DNA from: Pterobdella sp. o SKG-2022
Taxonomy: Eukaryota; Annelida; Clitellata; Hirudinida; Piscicolidae
Length of the DNA stretch: 64,000 nt
Direction of reading: 5' to 3'
Assembly: GCA_964035795.1 (NCBI GenBank)
Contig: OZ038320.1
Span: forward strand, 14,494,030-14,558,029
Shown here: positions 1-20,962 of the stretch, piece by piece
Position numbering within the stretch: position 1 is the stretch's first letter
Layout: each line of letters opens with the position of its first letter
Position numbers and translations under genes: made by a program
The notes under the pieces: model-generated
The model's input: only the letters and a program-made list of their open reading frames with translations
Databases searched by the model: none
Told to the model about the DNA's origin: nothing

Positions 1-3000
1 TCCTCACTCGAGCTCACTCTCGATGTAGGCCAATAACTGTTGCTGTTTCAATTAACGAAGTTAAAAATCATATTTATGATATTATTGTGGTTTTAAGTAA
101 AATATTTCAAAGAAGCCATGTATATACCTTTCAGAATGGTCTCATTCAAGAACTGAATGACATAAGAGATTCAGATGTGATGATGAATGAAGAACTTATA
201 GAAATAGATGAAGTTGATGACTTGGAAGATGATTATGTAGACAAAAAAGACAAAGAGACATTGCAAATGAGTATGGAAGCTTTGATGGCGAGCAGGTCGG
301 TGATGCCTAAGGCAGCTACATCACACTTTGTTGTGAATCTCGTGCTTAACACTGTTTGTCACATTTTCAAATTTTAATTTACTTTTTATACTTTTGTTCA
401 ATTCAATTATATATAGTTTTTATCTAGGTTTCCATCTTTCAGAGTTCTTACATTTGTTCATCATTGATTGACATTGAACATTAACATTTAAAAATAATCA
501 AAAACTTGTTTTTAAATACTTTATGAAACATACCACATGCAGTCAAAAAACACAGAACAGCCTTTGGAAAGTGCCCAAGTGAAAAGGTGTGGTGCTCGCA
601 TTTTGGTGCATGGCATGATGGCTTGTAAGGCATTTGTGCACCACAAAGTGTCATTGAGGGAGGCTGTCAAGGTGACCAATAATCTTCATAATGAGTGCTG
701 TATTGCTTCGAATTGCGACATTTTAAATTGTGAACAAACTCATGTTTATAGAGTTTCCCACAAAAGCACTATATTATAAAATTTGATTGAACCGCAGATG
801 TTGAAGTTGGATGTGATGAGGTCCCTGTTGACTCGGTGTGAGTTTGTGTGCCAGGATCTCATAACCTCGGAAGAAGACCAAAGTACCTCTTCAATTTCTT
901 GACCTTCACAAAAACAACATTGATTTCGAATTTTATCAGTGGCATATTATTTACTTAGGGCGACATACTATTATCTCGAGAAATAGTAGCCGCCATGACG
1001 CCAGCCCAAAGATTCCTGTCTCTCATTGCTCCAGCCAGATCTTTCTTTTCCATGCCACAGTCTTTAGCCAGTCTGTCAACAAATGTCATTGTCGGTCTTC
1101 CTCTATTGACACTACTATGTCTTGGTTCCCAAAGTACTAGACGTGATCAGACAGAGACGTTTGAGTTTTGCTGGACACTGCTTCAGAAGGAGCGACGAAG
1201 TCGTTGCAGATCTAGTACTCTGTGGCATATTTATGTCTTAAATATTTTTAAAAAAGTCAAACTCAAGCAGCCTTCTTGGACTAATAAGGAAAAAACTTTT
1301 AATTGAACAACTTAGGCGCATAAAACATTTATGACTGCAATAATTGCAACTAGACCACAGATGAACCACTCACGCAAGAAAATAGAAACTAAGTAATAAT
1401 AAGTTAGTCAACTACTGAAGGATTGTAGAGTGGCATTAATTTTCAAGCAAAGTTTTGCGCAATTTGTTTGGTTTATCTAGTTTTTAGAATTTTTCAGTCT
1501 GGAAAACACTCTCGTGGAGTGTGTTTTAAAGGTGTTGGCGTTAGCTTTATACTTTGCACTCTATGTAATCACTGGGTTCACAAACGCTGTAGTGGCCTAA
1601 AAAGCAATTTGGCTTCTGCCATAAACTTCAAATGTAAAGTGTGTTTAGGTCCTCAAGTTAGTGATAATGATTATAAGGCCGTTGAACTTGATGGAAATAA
1701 GTATGAAGTGGTTAACCAATTCTTTTATCTAGGGAATATGATTAGTGCTGGTGGTGGAGCTGAAGCTAGTACTATTGCCCGTGTAAGGTCTGGTTGGAAG
1801 AGTTTTAGGGTACTGTTACCACTGTTAGCCAGTCGAATCATTTCACTTGAAACAAAAGGGCATTTATATGTTGCTTCCTTAAGGAGTTTTATGGCTTATG
1901 GTAGTGAGACTTGGCCTCTTAAGGTGGAAGATATTACCAGAATTTCCAGAGTTGATAAGATGATGATCAGATGGATGTGCAATGTAAGCTTAAAGGATGT
2001 CAGATCATCAGATGAATTGAGGGCAGACTGGGAATTCCAGACACCACTGAAGTGCTACGCAAAAATAGACTGAGATGGTTTGGGCATGTAATGAGGATGA
2101 ATGCTGGTAACCCAGCAAGTGCTTGCAGGCATGTCGTGGTAGAGTGTAAGCGAGAACAAGATAGACCAAGAAAAACATGGTCCCAATTAATAAGCAATGA
2201 CCTTAGAATAATGAAACTCAAACCTGAACTTGCCCAAGACCGTAGATTGGGTAGAAGAGCCATTATGAGACCCCATCCAACCCATGCTAGCATGGAAACG
2301 GATGTAAAACGATGATGATGATGATTAGATCATGTTTCTTCGTGTAGATAATTTACAATCAAATTGACTTCAGAAGCTGATGAAGCTGGAGTGCAAGGAT
2401 CTGAGTAGTTGATTGATGTGCCTAATAGACAAAAGATCAAAAAGATAGGCAGGTTGTTTAAGCTTAAAAATGCAGGCAATGAGCCAAAGAAATTTAAACT
2501 TGCAACTTTGGGAAACTGGTAAACAGTGCAAACGATCAAGACACTCACTGGAAAAGCTAAAGTAATCAGCATTTTGGCTGCATGGTTTTGGAGGGATTGA
2601 ATCTTGTGCGAGAGTTTGGTTTCCCGCAGAAGAGAGAATTGCAATAGTCTAATCTGGAGAGAACATGTGAGGTAGTGAGAGCATAAGCAGCGACAAGAGG
2701 TATAAATTTACATACTTGTTTTATGTGCTTTGAAGTATACAACATCTGAATTGGGAAAGAGTTTAGTGAAAGATAAATAACTGTTATTGGGCATTTTATA
2801 TCTGAAATCTCATGGTATATTTGCGTCAAATTAGCATTACCTGTTCACCAAGAATCGGTGATGTTCTTGTTGCCTACCACCTATATCAATTAATTGACCT
2901 GCAACGAAATACTTTCAATCAAATGATGACCAATAAAATTTTTTGTTTGAATTTCTTTATTACGATCTAGCCCAGTGGTAGAGCTTCAGACTAATTATTA

Positions 3001-4956
3001 GCACTTGCTCCACAAGGTGTTTTCGCTACATCAAATTTTTTGCAAGCGGTTTGAGCTATAAGAAAAAGCGCTTTATAAATACAGCATTACACTTATATTA
3101 CGATAAATATATTTGACATGAATGTTATAATTTTTTTAATTTGCATGCATAATTTATTTTATATATTATTACAGCTGACATTCAACTGGTATATGAATCG
3201 CCAATAAGAGTTTTCGCTTCTCTGTACCATTGTGCTGAAGGACAATCAGGTTTACAATTTTGTGACTATCTCTTCCAGGAAGAAACGACAGAGGACAGTC
3301 GTAACAGGCTGTGTGATGTGTTAGGATTGCAAGCTGGGGAGACATGCATTGTGCGCACGGATGAGACTTTCCCTGGTGAGTTTTCATCTTGTTTCACATC
3401 TATTTTGTAAATTTTACACAAGTTTTAAACTATTTCATTGACGTTGGAAATTATTGCTCGATATTAATTTGAATGTTGATATGTTTCTTTTAGCTATAAT
3501 AATGGAATCATGCCAATAACTCTAATGATTCATCCTTTGAATCATCAAAATTTCCATTATCTTTATAACTTAAGAAAAATGTCATTAGATTCAGAGAAGT
3601 TGGAGAATGAGGGTGACATGTGCGAGATGCTGAGCGGAGGTTTCAGCAAGCAACAGTTACTTTTTAATGAATATCTTCCTGCCATTGACCTTTTCAAAGA
3701 CCGTTTCAAAGTCAGCAAAAGCACCCAGTGCTTCAATCTCAACAAGTATTTTTGTGAGCATTTGTTCTCATACCCAATATAGTTTTTTTGATTATAATTT
3801 TTCTTTTATTAAATGCAGTAACTTAATAGTTGAATAGATTTGAAACACAATGCATTCAATTTTATTAAAACTCAACCATCTCGATTTTACGATGCAAAAA
3901 TATAACCCTATAAAAATAGGACTAGATGATAAACAATGATGATGATCCACCAAACTAAATACTCTCAATCTGTTATCTACTAAGAAAAGTTATATTTTTT
4001 AGTTTTGAAATCGACGAATGGCTTGTGAGAATCTTACAATCAATGTAAAAAGAAGTGAGAAGCAGGATAAGAGTAGGTAAGGGGTATATAAACTCTTTAA
4101 TGTCCATCAAGATTTGTCTTTAGTCCATTATTTTTTGGCATTAGACTGGAACTTTTATTTTTGAAGTTACATGCAAGTTGTTTTTGAGAGATCTTTTATG
4201 GTTATGATTTGATAGTGCTCAGTCATGAGGGAACTTTTTGCACAATCGAAGGTCAGAGATAAAGCAGAAAGGGTTGCAAGTGAATAATGGGTAAGATGAA
4301 GCTAATGATCTTGTTTTCAAAACTTGATCTAATGCAAAAGTTTGGGAAATATTCTTGAAGTTATGAAATTTACTTTGGTGGCTGTAGAAAATTAATGCTA
4401 AAAAATTCTTGGTACGCAGGATGTTGGTGTAGTTTTTGTAACAGCAGTAGTTTGGCCATGTATAATGCAGGCGGGATTTCACAGATGAAAAAATTTCAAA
4501 TCCGATTTCACAAACAGCCTCGTAAAACAAAACAGACAAAAGGAGCTTGCATTAAATGACCAAAAAATTAAGTATAGTTTGTGCAGATCTCTTTAATCGC
4601 TCTGAGTGCAAATGCGGATTTTGAAATAGATTTTTAATTAAAGCTCCATTCCTGTCGAAGGAGAAACGACTTTAAACAAGCGTTTGATTGTTCGATTTTG
4701 AAACTATATGCTTAGGATATTAATTATGTAGCCTAAACAGAAAGTGTGAGATTTTTAGAGAAAAAAATGCAGATTAATTAAATTTTTTCGTTATATTGTA
4801 AGTTTTATTTAAAAGATGCTGAAATTATATTTTTTGCAACTTGCAGTGATGGGGGGGGGTATTGTAATGGCAGCAGCAGCAGTGGTTATAGGCTGCTACT
4901 ACTCCGCTAAGAGCCAAGTACAACAAATGCTCCACTCTCACGACCAATCCTCCTAA
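1..4956 (+). CDS. ODR4: ODR4 homologue, 3' part (five exons, 5' end outside window)
   Basis: ODR4 family proteins are tail-anchored membrane proteins; C. elegans ODR-4 is needed for olfactory GPCR delivery to cilia and acts with the UFM1 protease UFSP2/ODR-8 at the ER. Exons deduced: about 3-299 (5' edge unknown), 543-671, 798-882, 3175-3375, 4847-4956; donor/acceptor phases are 0, 0, 1, 1 and join into 273 codons with the stop at 4954. Family-like blocks are VKRCGARILVHG and KAFVHHKVSLREAVK (exon 2), DVMRSLLTRCEFVCQDL (exon 3), SPIRVFASLYHCAEG and CDYLFQEETTEDSRNRL (exon 4). The last exon gives a hydrophobic Gly/Ala/Val segment (about 18 residues) just before a short polar C-terminus, as expected for the ODR4 tail anchor. 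The 2.3 kb third intron is full of retroelement debris. The match is from memory of the human protein, not an alignment. Confidence 0.85.
955..1217. mobile_element. Non-LTR retrotransposon 3' fragment with inverted 5' portion
   Basis: Two pieces of the same RT C-terminal region diverge from position 1140/1141. On the minus strand, 1140 down to 955 reads as 62 codons ending in a stop, with the hallmark RGRPTMTFVDRL block followed by KDLAGAMRDRNLW. On the plus strand, 1143-1217 reads RRLSFAGHCFRRSDEVV, which normally lies directly upstream of that block in such elements. The end of the plus piece and the start of the minus piece share CTAGTACT. The arrangement is the one left by twin priming during target-primed reverse transcription. 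It lies in intron 3 of the ODR4 gene. Confidence 0.75.
1500..2328 (+). mobile_element. RTE-like non-LTR retrotransposon fragment, C-terminal half
   Basis: The plus strand encodes a PHD-like finger (CTLCNHWVHKRCSG, then CKVC about 20 residues later), which in intact elements of this type lies at or after the RT fingers. It is joined to the post-RT thumb region (VVNQFFYLGNMISAGGGAE, YGSETWPLKVED, RRLRW-type motif RLRWFGHVMRM). The catalytic RT core is missing, so it is internally deleted. A frameshift near 2050 separates the last 87 codons. The 3' end runs into GAT repeats at 2313-2328, the tail typical of RTE/BovB-type elements. Non-functional fossil in ODR4 intron 3. Confidence 0.8.
2313..2328 (+). 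repeat. GAT microsatellite, 3' tail of the RTE-like element
   Basis: Five GAT units directly follow the last codons of the RTE-like fragment. Short trinucleotide tails instead of poly(A) are usual for this LINE group. Confidence 0.75.
2330..2829 (-). mobile_element. CR1/L2-like non-LTR retrotransposon fragment
   Basis: Read on the minus strand, this stretch holds the C-terminal RT signature of jockey-superclade LINEs: YALTTSHVLSRLDYCNSLF followed by KPNSRTRFNPSKTMQPK, i.e. the classical LDYCNSLL-G-P-xxxLxxLQxxxNxAA block in degenerate form. Two frames are needed (2829-2566 and 2644-2330), so there is at least one frameshift. It lies in ODR4 intron 3, antisense to the gene. Confidence 0.72.
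2968..3095 (+). repeat. SINE-like repeat with L2-type tail
   Basis: Begins with a tRNA-like A-box region (TAGCCCAGTGGTAGAGC, 2969-2985) and ends with AAGCGCTTTATAAATAC, the 3' tail pattern shared by L2/CR1 LINEs and their SINE partners. Recognisable diverged copies of the 3' half lie on the minus strand at about 33392-33470 and 52128-52197. A B box was not clearly seen. Confidence 0.6.
3376..4846 (+). other. ODR4 intron 4
   Basis: A 1471-bp intron with donor GTGAGT at 3376 and acceptor TTGCAG at 4841-4846. It contains an AG at 3487 which would splice in phase to a short alternative end of eight codons, a 90-codon open stretch at 3510-3782 with no recognised match, and one copy of a dispersed repeat (4530-4700). 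Confidence 0.6.
4530..4700 (+). repeat. Dispersed repeat, copy 1
   Basis: Shares a string of collinear blocks with 10045-10210: GGAGCTTGCATTAAATGA / GGAACTTGTATTAAATGA, TATAGTTTGTGCAGATCTC / CATAGTTTGTGCAAATCTC, GAAATAGATTTTTA in both, and a TTTGATTG block at the right end. Unknown family, probably the 3' region of a LINE or SINE. Confidence 0.6.
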
Positions 4957-5086
4957 CCACCATTGCTTATCACCATTTATTTTTTTTGAAATTTCTGACG
5001 CTTTTATTTGAAGATTTTAATTATTAAATTTTTTTTCTATTTAGTCAATAATAGTTTGAAACTAAATTTAGTGGGGTATTTCGATT

Positions 5087-5286
5087 NNNNNNNNNNNNNN
5101 NNNNNNNNNNNNNNNNNNNNNNNNNNNNNNNNNNNNNNNNNNNNNNNNNNNNNNNNNNNNNNNNNNNNNNNNNNNNNNNNNNNNNNNNNNNNNNNNNNNN
5201 NNNNNNNNNNNNNNNNNNNNNNNNNNNNNNNNNNNNNNNNNNNNNNNNNNNNNNNNNNNNNNNNNNNNNNNNNNNNNNNNNNNNNN
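5087..5286. other. Assembly gap (200 N)
   Basis: Unknown sequence; the exact run of 200 N suggests a scaffold gap of arbitrary size. Nothing can be called across it. Confidence 0.99.
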
Positions 5287-5524
5287 TAATTATTTCAAAA
5301 TATCTGAACTATGAAAAAATTTGAAAAATAAACAGGTTAAAAAATTTTGCGTTATTTTTATCTTTATACTGAGCAGCAAGTGGGTATTGAGTCTTTTAAA
5401 ATATGTGATCTGCTTGGGTGCTCTTTCCTGTTGCATTCACAAAAAGTTATTTTGCAATATTGAAATGGGGTTTATGTGGTGGTGTGGCCATCACGTTTTA
5501 TTCTTTTGATGACATTCATTCACA

Positions 5525-5720
5525 TTGTCCTTCAAAAGTCCAACTCTGACCTCCTCGAAGGAGGAGATGTCAACGGGTTAATGTCAAAGCTATGCCGTGG
5601 GAAGCTTATGTTTCTGGCAGGGCCTTCCAAGGTGAACAGGTCTGACACCAGCGGTGAAAGTCCGTGACTCGGCTAGCATAGTGCAACGGTGAAGATTGAG
5701 TCCCTCGAGAAGCAAAAATG
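5525..5720 (+). other. Conserved 5' leader of the non-LTR element
   Basis: Matches 38790-38945 across many blocks, including GTCAAAGCTATG and CAGTGAAAG/CGGTGAAAG and CGGCTA(G/A)CATAG. An early hairpin (CCTCC, loop TCGA, GGAGG) is kept in the other copy with different bases (CCTCC with GGTGGGGG), which suggests RNA structure. Elements of related clades can carry HDV-like ribozymes in this position; I did not identify one. Confidence 0.55.
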
Positions 5721-8690
5721 GTTTCTGCTTCAAGTGGTGGTCATCAACATCGATGTTCCAGCTCTTGTGGCTCGTTTGCCTAGCAGATGAATCAACTCAT
5801 GTCAATAATAAGGGATAACCAGTCATCCCAAGCATGACACGGCGCTTGTGAGAGCCGTAGCGAAGCACCACAGTAATACAAGCTACTTGAAAACGGCTAA
5901 TTTTTCAAACAGCACTACGGCTAAAGCCCGTGACTACCGACCTTTACGTAGGACGAGTTTTAGCCCAAAAGCTATCGTTGACGAGTCTGGTTTGAATCCA
6001 AATGGAAGACCTAACTCCGATCTCTCACCCAGCAAAGGGATTTTTCGTCTCAAACAAAGCTACAACATTGGAACACTAAACTGTCGCTCCCTCAACTCAG
6101 TTTGCCCAAAGTGAACTCAACCAACACAAGCACTCTGCATCCAAGAGCATTGTCTTTTCCATAAAGATTGTTATCTGGATATGCCACAGTATTTTGTAAA
6201 CATCATCGGCATACAAGATCACCAACAATGCCACTATAGGAGGTGTTGGAATTACGGTGCGAAAAGATATTGCCATTTTTAACTTCAATCAAAAAAGTTG
6301 ACAACCGAATTTTCATTGCTTCCTTAAATGGCAACCCTAAAACTGTTCTTGTGTCTTGTTATTCTCTTCATAACCTTGCCCCAATAGAAGAAGTAGAAGG
6401 ATTTCACGAACAACTAGGCAACTTGACATCTACCATACCTTCCCACAACAACTTGATTATCGGTGACGACTTCATATCTGGTAAATTTTCATATCATAGT
6501 GTCGCGAACCGAAATGGTGAACTTCTTAAAACTTTCCTCCAACAACACAATCTTTTGGCCGGTAACACGCTTTTTCAAAAACCTAGCCGGAAATTATGGA
6601 CATGGAGACATCCCGCTGGACACTTGGCTCAAATTGACTATATTTTTTTCAGAAAGCGCTGGAAAAACAGTTTTAATGACTGCCAAGCCCATACTTCTTC
6701 TACTTTTATTGGTGGTGATCCCAACATAGTAACAGCAAAGGTCAGACTGAGTCTTCGTGTTCTAAAATCAAATCTTAGTAGTAGAAAAAATACATGATCT
6801 GGCTACTACCATAGACGATTTATTCTCTACAAAATTCGACGCCTCACCAATAGATCAACAGACTTACACTTTTTTTGTATCCATAAGTAACGAAGTCGAA
6901 AAAAAAACCAAACCATCCATCTCTACTATTGAAAACTATAATATGAATATACCCCGATTAAACACCAAAAAACTCAAACCCAACGAATTCAACTTCATCA
7001 AAATACTTAACGCCAAACATATGACCGCTTTAAAGACGCTAGACCAAATAAAACCTTCTCAAAATTCGAAAAAGATCACGGAAAAATCTAAAAAAAAACC
7101 TGGAATCTAATAAAGAATAAAAGTATCATTTTTATCAAAGAAGAAAATCGTCTCAAAATCTGGAAAACCACTTCCAAAATCTAATTTCTATTAACAAAAA
7201 CGAAGATGAAAATCAGTTTGACTGCGTCAAGTTGTTTGACATCAACCCAGAAATTACTTTTACCGAATTTAGCGAGAAGGAGATCACAGATTCACTCAAG
7301 GCTATGAAACCTAATAAAGCCCCTGACCTGGATGGTCTTACACTATAAGTCTAGAAGCTCGAGAAAACCCAAAAATACATGAAAAGGTTTTGCATCGAAA
7401 CTTTTAACGGTGTGCGTCCCAATGAATGGGGTATATCTGGTATTATTCCTGTGCCCAAGAAAGGAGACCTAACTCGTTGTACCAACAACCGGGTATAAGT
7501 CTTAGCCAAATAGCCTCTAAAATCTACAACCGGCTTATACTAAACGGAATACGCCCTGTCATCGACAAGCTGCTTCGTCCTAGCCAAAACGGCTTTCGTC
7601 CTGGAAGATCCACCTCGTCTCACCTACTCGCACTCAGAAAAATTGCGTAACCACAAGAAAGAACCTGTGATAACTTTCATCGATTTCAAAAAAGCATTTG
7701 ACTCGATAGATCGGTCCAAAATGTTCAAAGTCTTTGCTGCCTATGAAATTCCTTCTAAAATTGTAAATGCAATTCGAGTGATGTATGAAAACACCTCCGC
7801 TCTTGTGGTAACCCCTGAAGGCAATACTGATATCTTCCAGGTCAATTCTGCCGTCTTACAAGGGAACCCACTCGCCCCATTTTTTTTCAGCATCTCAATT
7901 CTTTCTTTAGATGACTCTTCAGAGAAAAGGAAATCGCACAGTCTCTTCCGAGAAACTCGCCGAAATTGCATCTGCCGACGATAACGCTTTGATGAAAGAT
8001 ACGATCAACAAAGCTGAGTCTCTTCTCCACAAAATCGAGACCCCAACTCAAAATATAAGTCTCTTCCTCAATGCAAGTAAGACCAAAGCAATGCATTCCA
8101 ATCCCTTTGTAGAGCGTCATATTCATGCTACGAATGGTGACGAAATTGAAAAGGTTGATGATCTTCTCTATTTGGGAGGCTAAACCAACTCTTCACGATT
8201 TATCAACACCCGAATCGAAAAATCCTGAAGCGCTTTCAACTATCTACAGAGAATCTGGAACTCTCACATCACTACGAAAACGAAAATTAGAATTTTCAAA
8301 TCCACTGTAGAGTCTATACGAGTGTGAGTCCTGGGTAATGACCAATGCTGCTGTGAAGAAAGTTGATGGCACTTACACTCACATGCTCCAAAGAGTCAAA
8401 AATGTCTCTTGGAGAAACCTCCTATCAAATGCTCAGCTATACGGTCAAATTCCAAAGTTGTCTATCATAATAAAAGAAGGTTAGCGCTTGCTCGGCACAA
8501 CGAGTCTGCAAAAACTCTGTTGTTCTGTACGCCGGAAGAGTGACGTAGAAGAGGTCGTCCAAGTATAACACTAAAAGACGTACTTCAAAAAAAAACAGGG
8601 CTGATTTCTAACGAATTACGTACTGATAGATAAATATAGAGAAAAAATTACGTCATGCCACCAAACTGAAGGTCGGAGGCACTACTACTT
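5525..8690 (+). mobile_element. Non-LTR retrotransposon, near full length but decayed (copy D)
   Basis: The 5' leader (5525-5830) is clearly related to that of the element at 38786. It is followed by an APE-type endonuclease region (NIGTLNCRSLN at about 6070, then NLIIGDDFISGKFSYHSV, then AQIDYIFFRKRWKNS at about 6630), a linker, and RT pieces (SQNGFRPGRSTSSHLLAL near 7580; TFIDFKKAFDSIDRSKM near 7675; a degenerate YADD box, SADDNALM, near 7975). Multiple frameshifts and stops (for example 6797, 7348, 7496, 7648, 8182) make it inactive. It probably ends near 8690 after KLKVGGTTT. It lies between the ODR4 and LCoR/E93 genes. Confidence 0.85.
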
Positions 8691-8809
8691 CTTTTTGTTT
8701 TTTTTTGGTTTTGTGATAGGCACTCTGAAGTAAATTTATAATTAATTCGCTCAAAACATATAAAATGAAAATTTCATGGTTTTCATTGATCAATAATAAG
8801 AACAATTTA

Positions 8810-9960
8810 TATGGCGACCAAGAATGAAAAGGATATATTCAAAAAAACTTAACCCAAGATCTGTGGAAATATACCGGATGGCTAAGTAAATGAGAAGTGG
8901 CAACCAGGACGTCGTTGGACATAAGCCAGTAAAAATGATAATGACCAAATGCCTCTGAATGAGGATTTCAAAAAAGAAAGATGGAGATAGCATTATCTGC
9001 ATCTCCTCAATGTGAAATTTCCGTGAAATCCAGGTAATTTGTCCGAAGTGAATTCCATAGAGTCCCAGCAAGCCTATCACCATAGCAATGGTCAAAAAAC
9101 TCATTGAGCTCTGGGAAAGCAGCGGGTCATCCGGGTGTTGAGGCAAGATGCTTAGATCTTCTAGTCCATGTGGTGGTGACAGAATTCAAAATCTCATTGT
9201 AAACCGCATACCGCCTGAGTGGAAGAAAAGTCACATAGTCAGTGTATATAAGGGTAAAGATGATGTTTTGAACTAATTAAATTATAGAGGTTTGAAGTTA
9301 ATTGAACAAGTTATGAAGGTTTTAGAGCGCGTGGTAGAAGGATTCATCAGCTAGAGGGTGGTATTTGACGAAATGCAATGTAGTTTCATATAAGGTCAAG
9401 GTATAACTGATGTCATAAATATTTTTTTTCAGTTACAAAAAAAGCATCTGGTTGCTGAAAAGCCTCTCTACTTAGCCTTTGTTTATCTAGAAAGAACTTT
9501 TGACAGACTTCCACAAAAACTGGTCACTGCTTTGGTACAGATCGGTTTGTTAACAGTAGATAAATGAAGGAAGTCATAGTTAATGACAAAACACTGGAAG
9601 TTGTTCCAGATTTCTGCTATCTTGGAGATGTTTTCTGTAGGTGGTGAATGTGAGCATGCATCAATAGCACGTTGTAATTGTGTCTGTGCGATAGGTTTCG
9701 CCAACTTTTACTTTTTCTTACTAATCGCCATCTATCTTTATTGACCAAAAAATGTATCTATTTTACCTGTGTCAGATGTGCGCTATGTTGCGTGCTGCTG
9801 AAACATGGGCTGTAACAGAATCTACATTGAACCGCCATTAGTTAAACGATCTGGCCATAATTTGCTTAATTTGCAACTTTACAGCAAATGAAAACGTTCA
9901 TTCTGACTCCTTTCTAAGCTTTGTATTCAGAATGTTGAACCCCAAAAGAATGATATGTTA
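8810..9960 (+). mobile_element. Non-LTR retrotransposon RT fragment
   Basis: Degenerate but recognisable collinear RT pieces on the plus strand: a start-of-RT block ending KPITIAMVKKLIE (about 9065-9105), then PPEWKKSHIVSVYKGKDD (about 9208-9262), LNYRGLKLIEQVMKVLERVV (about 9280-9340), a D-F/A box variant PLYLAFVYLERTFDRLPQKL (about 9465-9525), and a thumb block TLEVVPDFCYLGDVF (about 9588-9635). Numerous stops; the central YADD part is missing. Probably related to the element of 1500-2328. Confidence 0.75.
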
Positions 9961-10044
9961 TAAACACGTAGAGTGTAGTACCAGCTGGATCTCGTAGGTG
10001 CGATAGTTGGAGTTAGATTCTTGCAATAAAAATGGAAGGCCAAA

Positions 10045-10210
10045 ACAGATTTGAAAGGAACTTGTATTAAATGAAATAGAAGCCAGGCATAGTTTGTGCA
10101 AATCTCCTCAATCGTTTTTCGTGGAAAGGCTGACTTCGAAATAGATTTTTATAACCCAATCCTTGGTAAAAGAAAACGGCTATTAAAAAAGATTTGATTG
10201 ATTGATATAG
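10045..10210 (+). repeat. Dispersed repeat, copy 2
   Basis: Diverged second copy of the repeat at 4530-4700, in the same orientation. See that entry for the shared blocks. Confidence 0.6.
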
Positions 10211-10219
10211 CGACTAAGA

Positions 10220-11524
10220 AGTCTCCGTAGAAATTAATGTTGAAAACTAATCTAAATAGATGGGTTTTCAAACGATTCTCAAAAATAATCAATGGGAATC
10301 ACTTCTAATGTTTCGAATACTATTTTGAAAATTATGCTAAAGTGAAGCCAATGAAGTTTTAGACAACTTTTAGATGACTGATAGAAATAGCGCTACAGTG
10401 TATTAATATTTAATAAGATTCTAGCAGCTTTATTTTTGATTTCCTGGATTCATTTTTACTACTTTTAAGTTATGTTGTATAACAAAGATTTGCAACAACC
10501 CAGTCTGCTAAAAACCAAACATGGAGCCAGTGAGGATGCCAAATCATTAGTGAAAAAATTGCTTATGTGAGTTGAAGCTCAAAGATGATGATTGCAAGAA
10601 CAAATGACAGCTGTAATATGATCTTTGAAAGATAATTTTTCATCGAGAGGGATTTCTAAGACCTTTAATTTTTTGATGTCTATAGAAACCAATACTAAAT
10701 TATAATCAATCTAATTTAACAACGTATCGCTATTTTGAAAACAATAAATTTGTATTCCCTTCAAAAATTTGAAATTCAATTTCACTTTTTCAAAAAACCC
10801 GAACAGGTAGAGCGTGCCCGAAAGCAAACGAAAGAAAAAAAGCGGCTCCATTGATAAGACATAGCTGGAGTTCTGACACAACTTAAATAAAATAAACTAA
10901 AATCATTCAATACAAGTTTAAACTTTCAATTTTAAAAATAAAAAAAACTTTTTGGCTTCGATAATGGTAATTTAATAATAGAATGTTGATCTTTTTTTCA
11001 AATAAAATGTATAAAACCAAGAGTAATTGATTGCTTGATTGCAACAAATGTTACAGTCATTTAATCACCAAACTTGTTCGTTAATATTTATATTATAACT
11101 TGTTATTTGCGAATTTTTTTCCGAAGTTATTATTTTATCCTTGTTCATTAGAAATAGTTTCTATCATCAATATGATTTGAAAGACTCAATGTCTCTATGT
11201 TATAATACATACAAAAAATAATGTCAAAATAGCTTTGAAAAATTATATAATCAATAATGCTGAGATAAAGATTTAAAGCGCCTTGCAGATGTTAATGAAT
11301 AGTTTTAGGTTAAGGTTGTAAAAAAATAATGCTTATTTCAATTCATTAATTGAAATAATTCAAAAATTTTTTTTCATTACACATTTGAGCATTTCTCGTT
11401 GAAACATATGTACGAAAAATTATTTTGACAGAATTTCTAAAAAAAGATTGTGAAAGCAAAATAAAAAACAATAATAGTCTAATTCTACTTTAACATTCCT
11501 TGATACTGTTGACTGTTGACCATT
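10220..11524. other. Intergenic region before the LCoR/E93 gene
   Basis: AT-rich, no recognised coding or repeat family. It must contain the promoter and 5' UTR of the downstream gene unless further 5' exons lie elsewhere; no TATA or initiator motif stands out from the AT background. Confidence 0.4.

Positions 11525-20962
<9,438 letters not shown>

Noticed and set aside
3510..3782. 90-codon plus-strand frame in ODR4 intron 4
   Set aside because: Also open on the opposite strand, no match, and the ODR4 frame joins correctly without it.
5008..5289. Open frame across the N gap
   Set aside because: Unknown bases; nothing can be inferred.
8790..9146. 118-codon minus-strand hydrophobic frame
   Set aside because: It is the reverse strand of RT-coding sequence (the ITIAMVKK block) of a LINE fragment.
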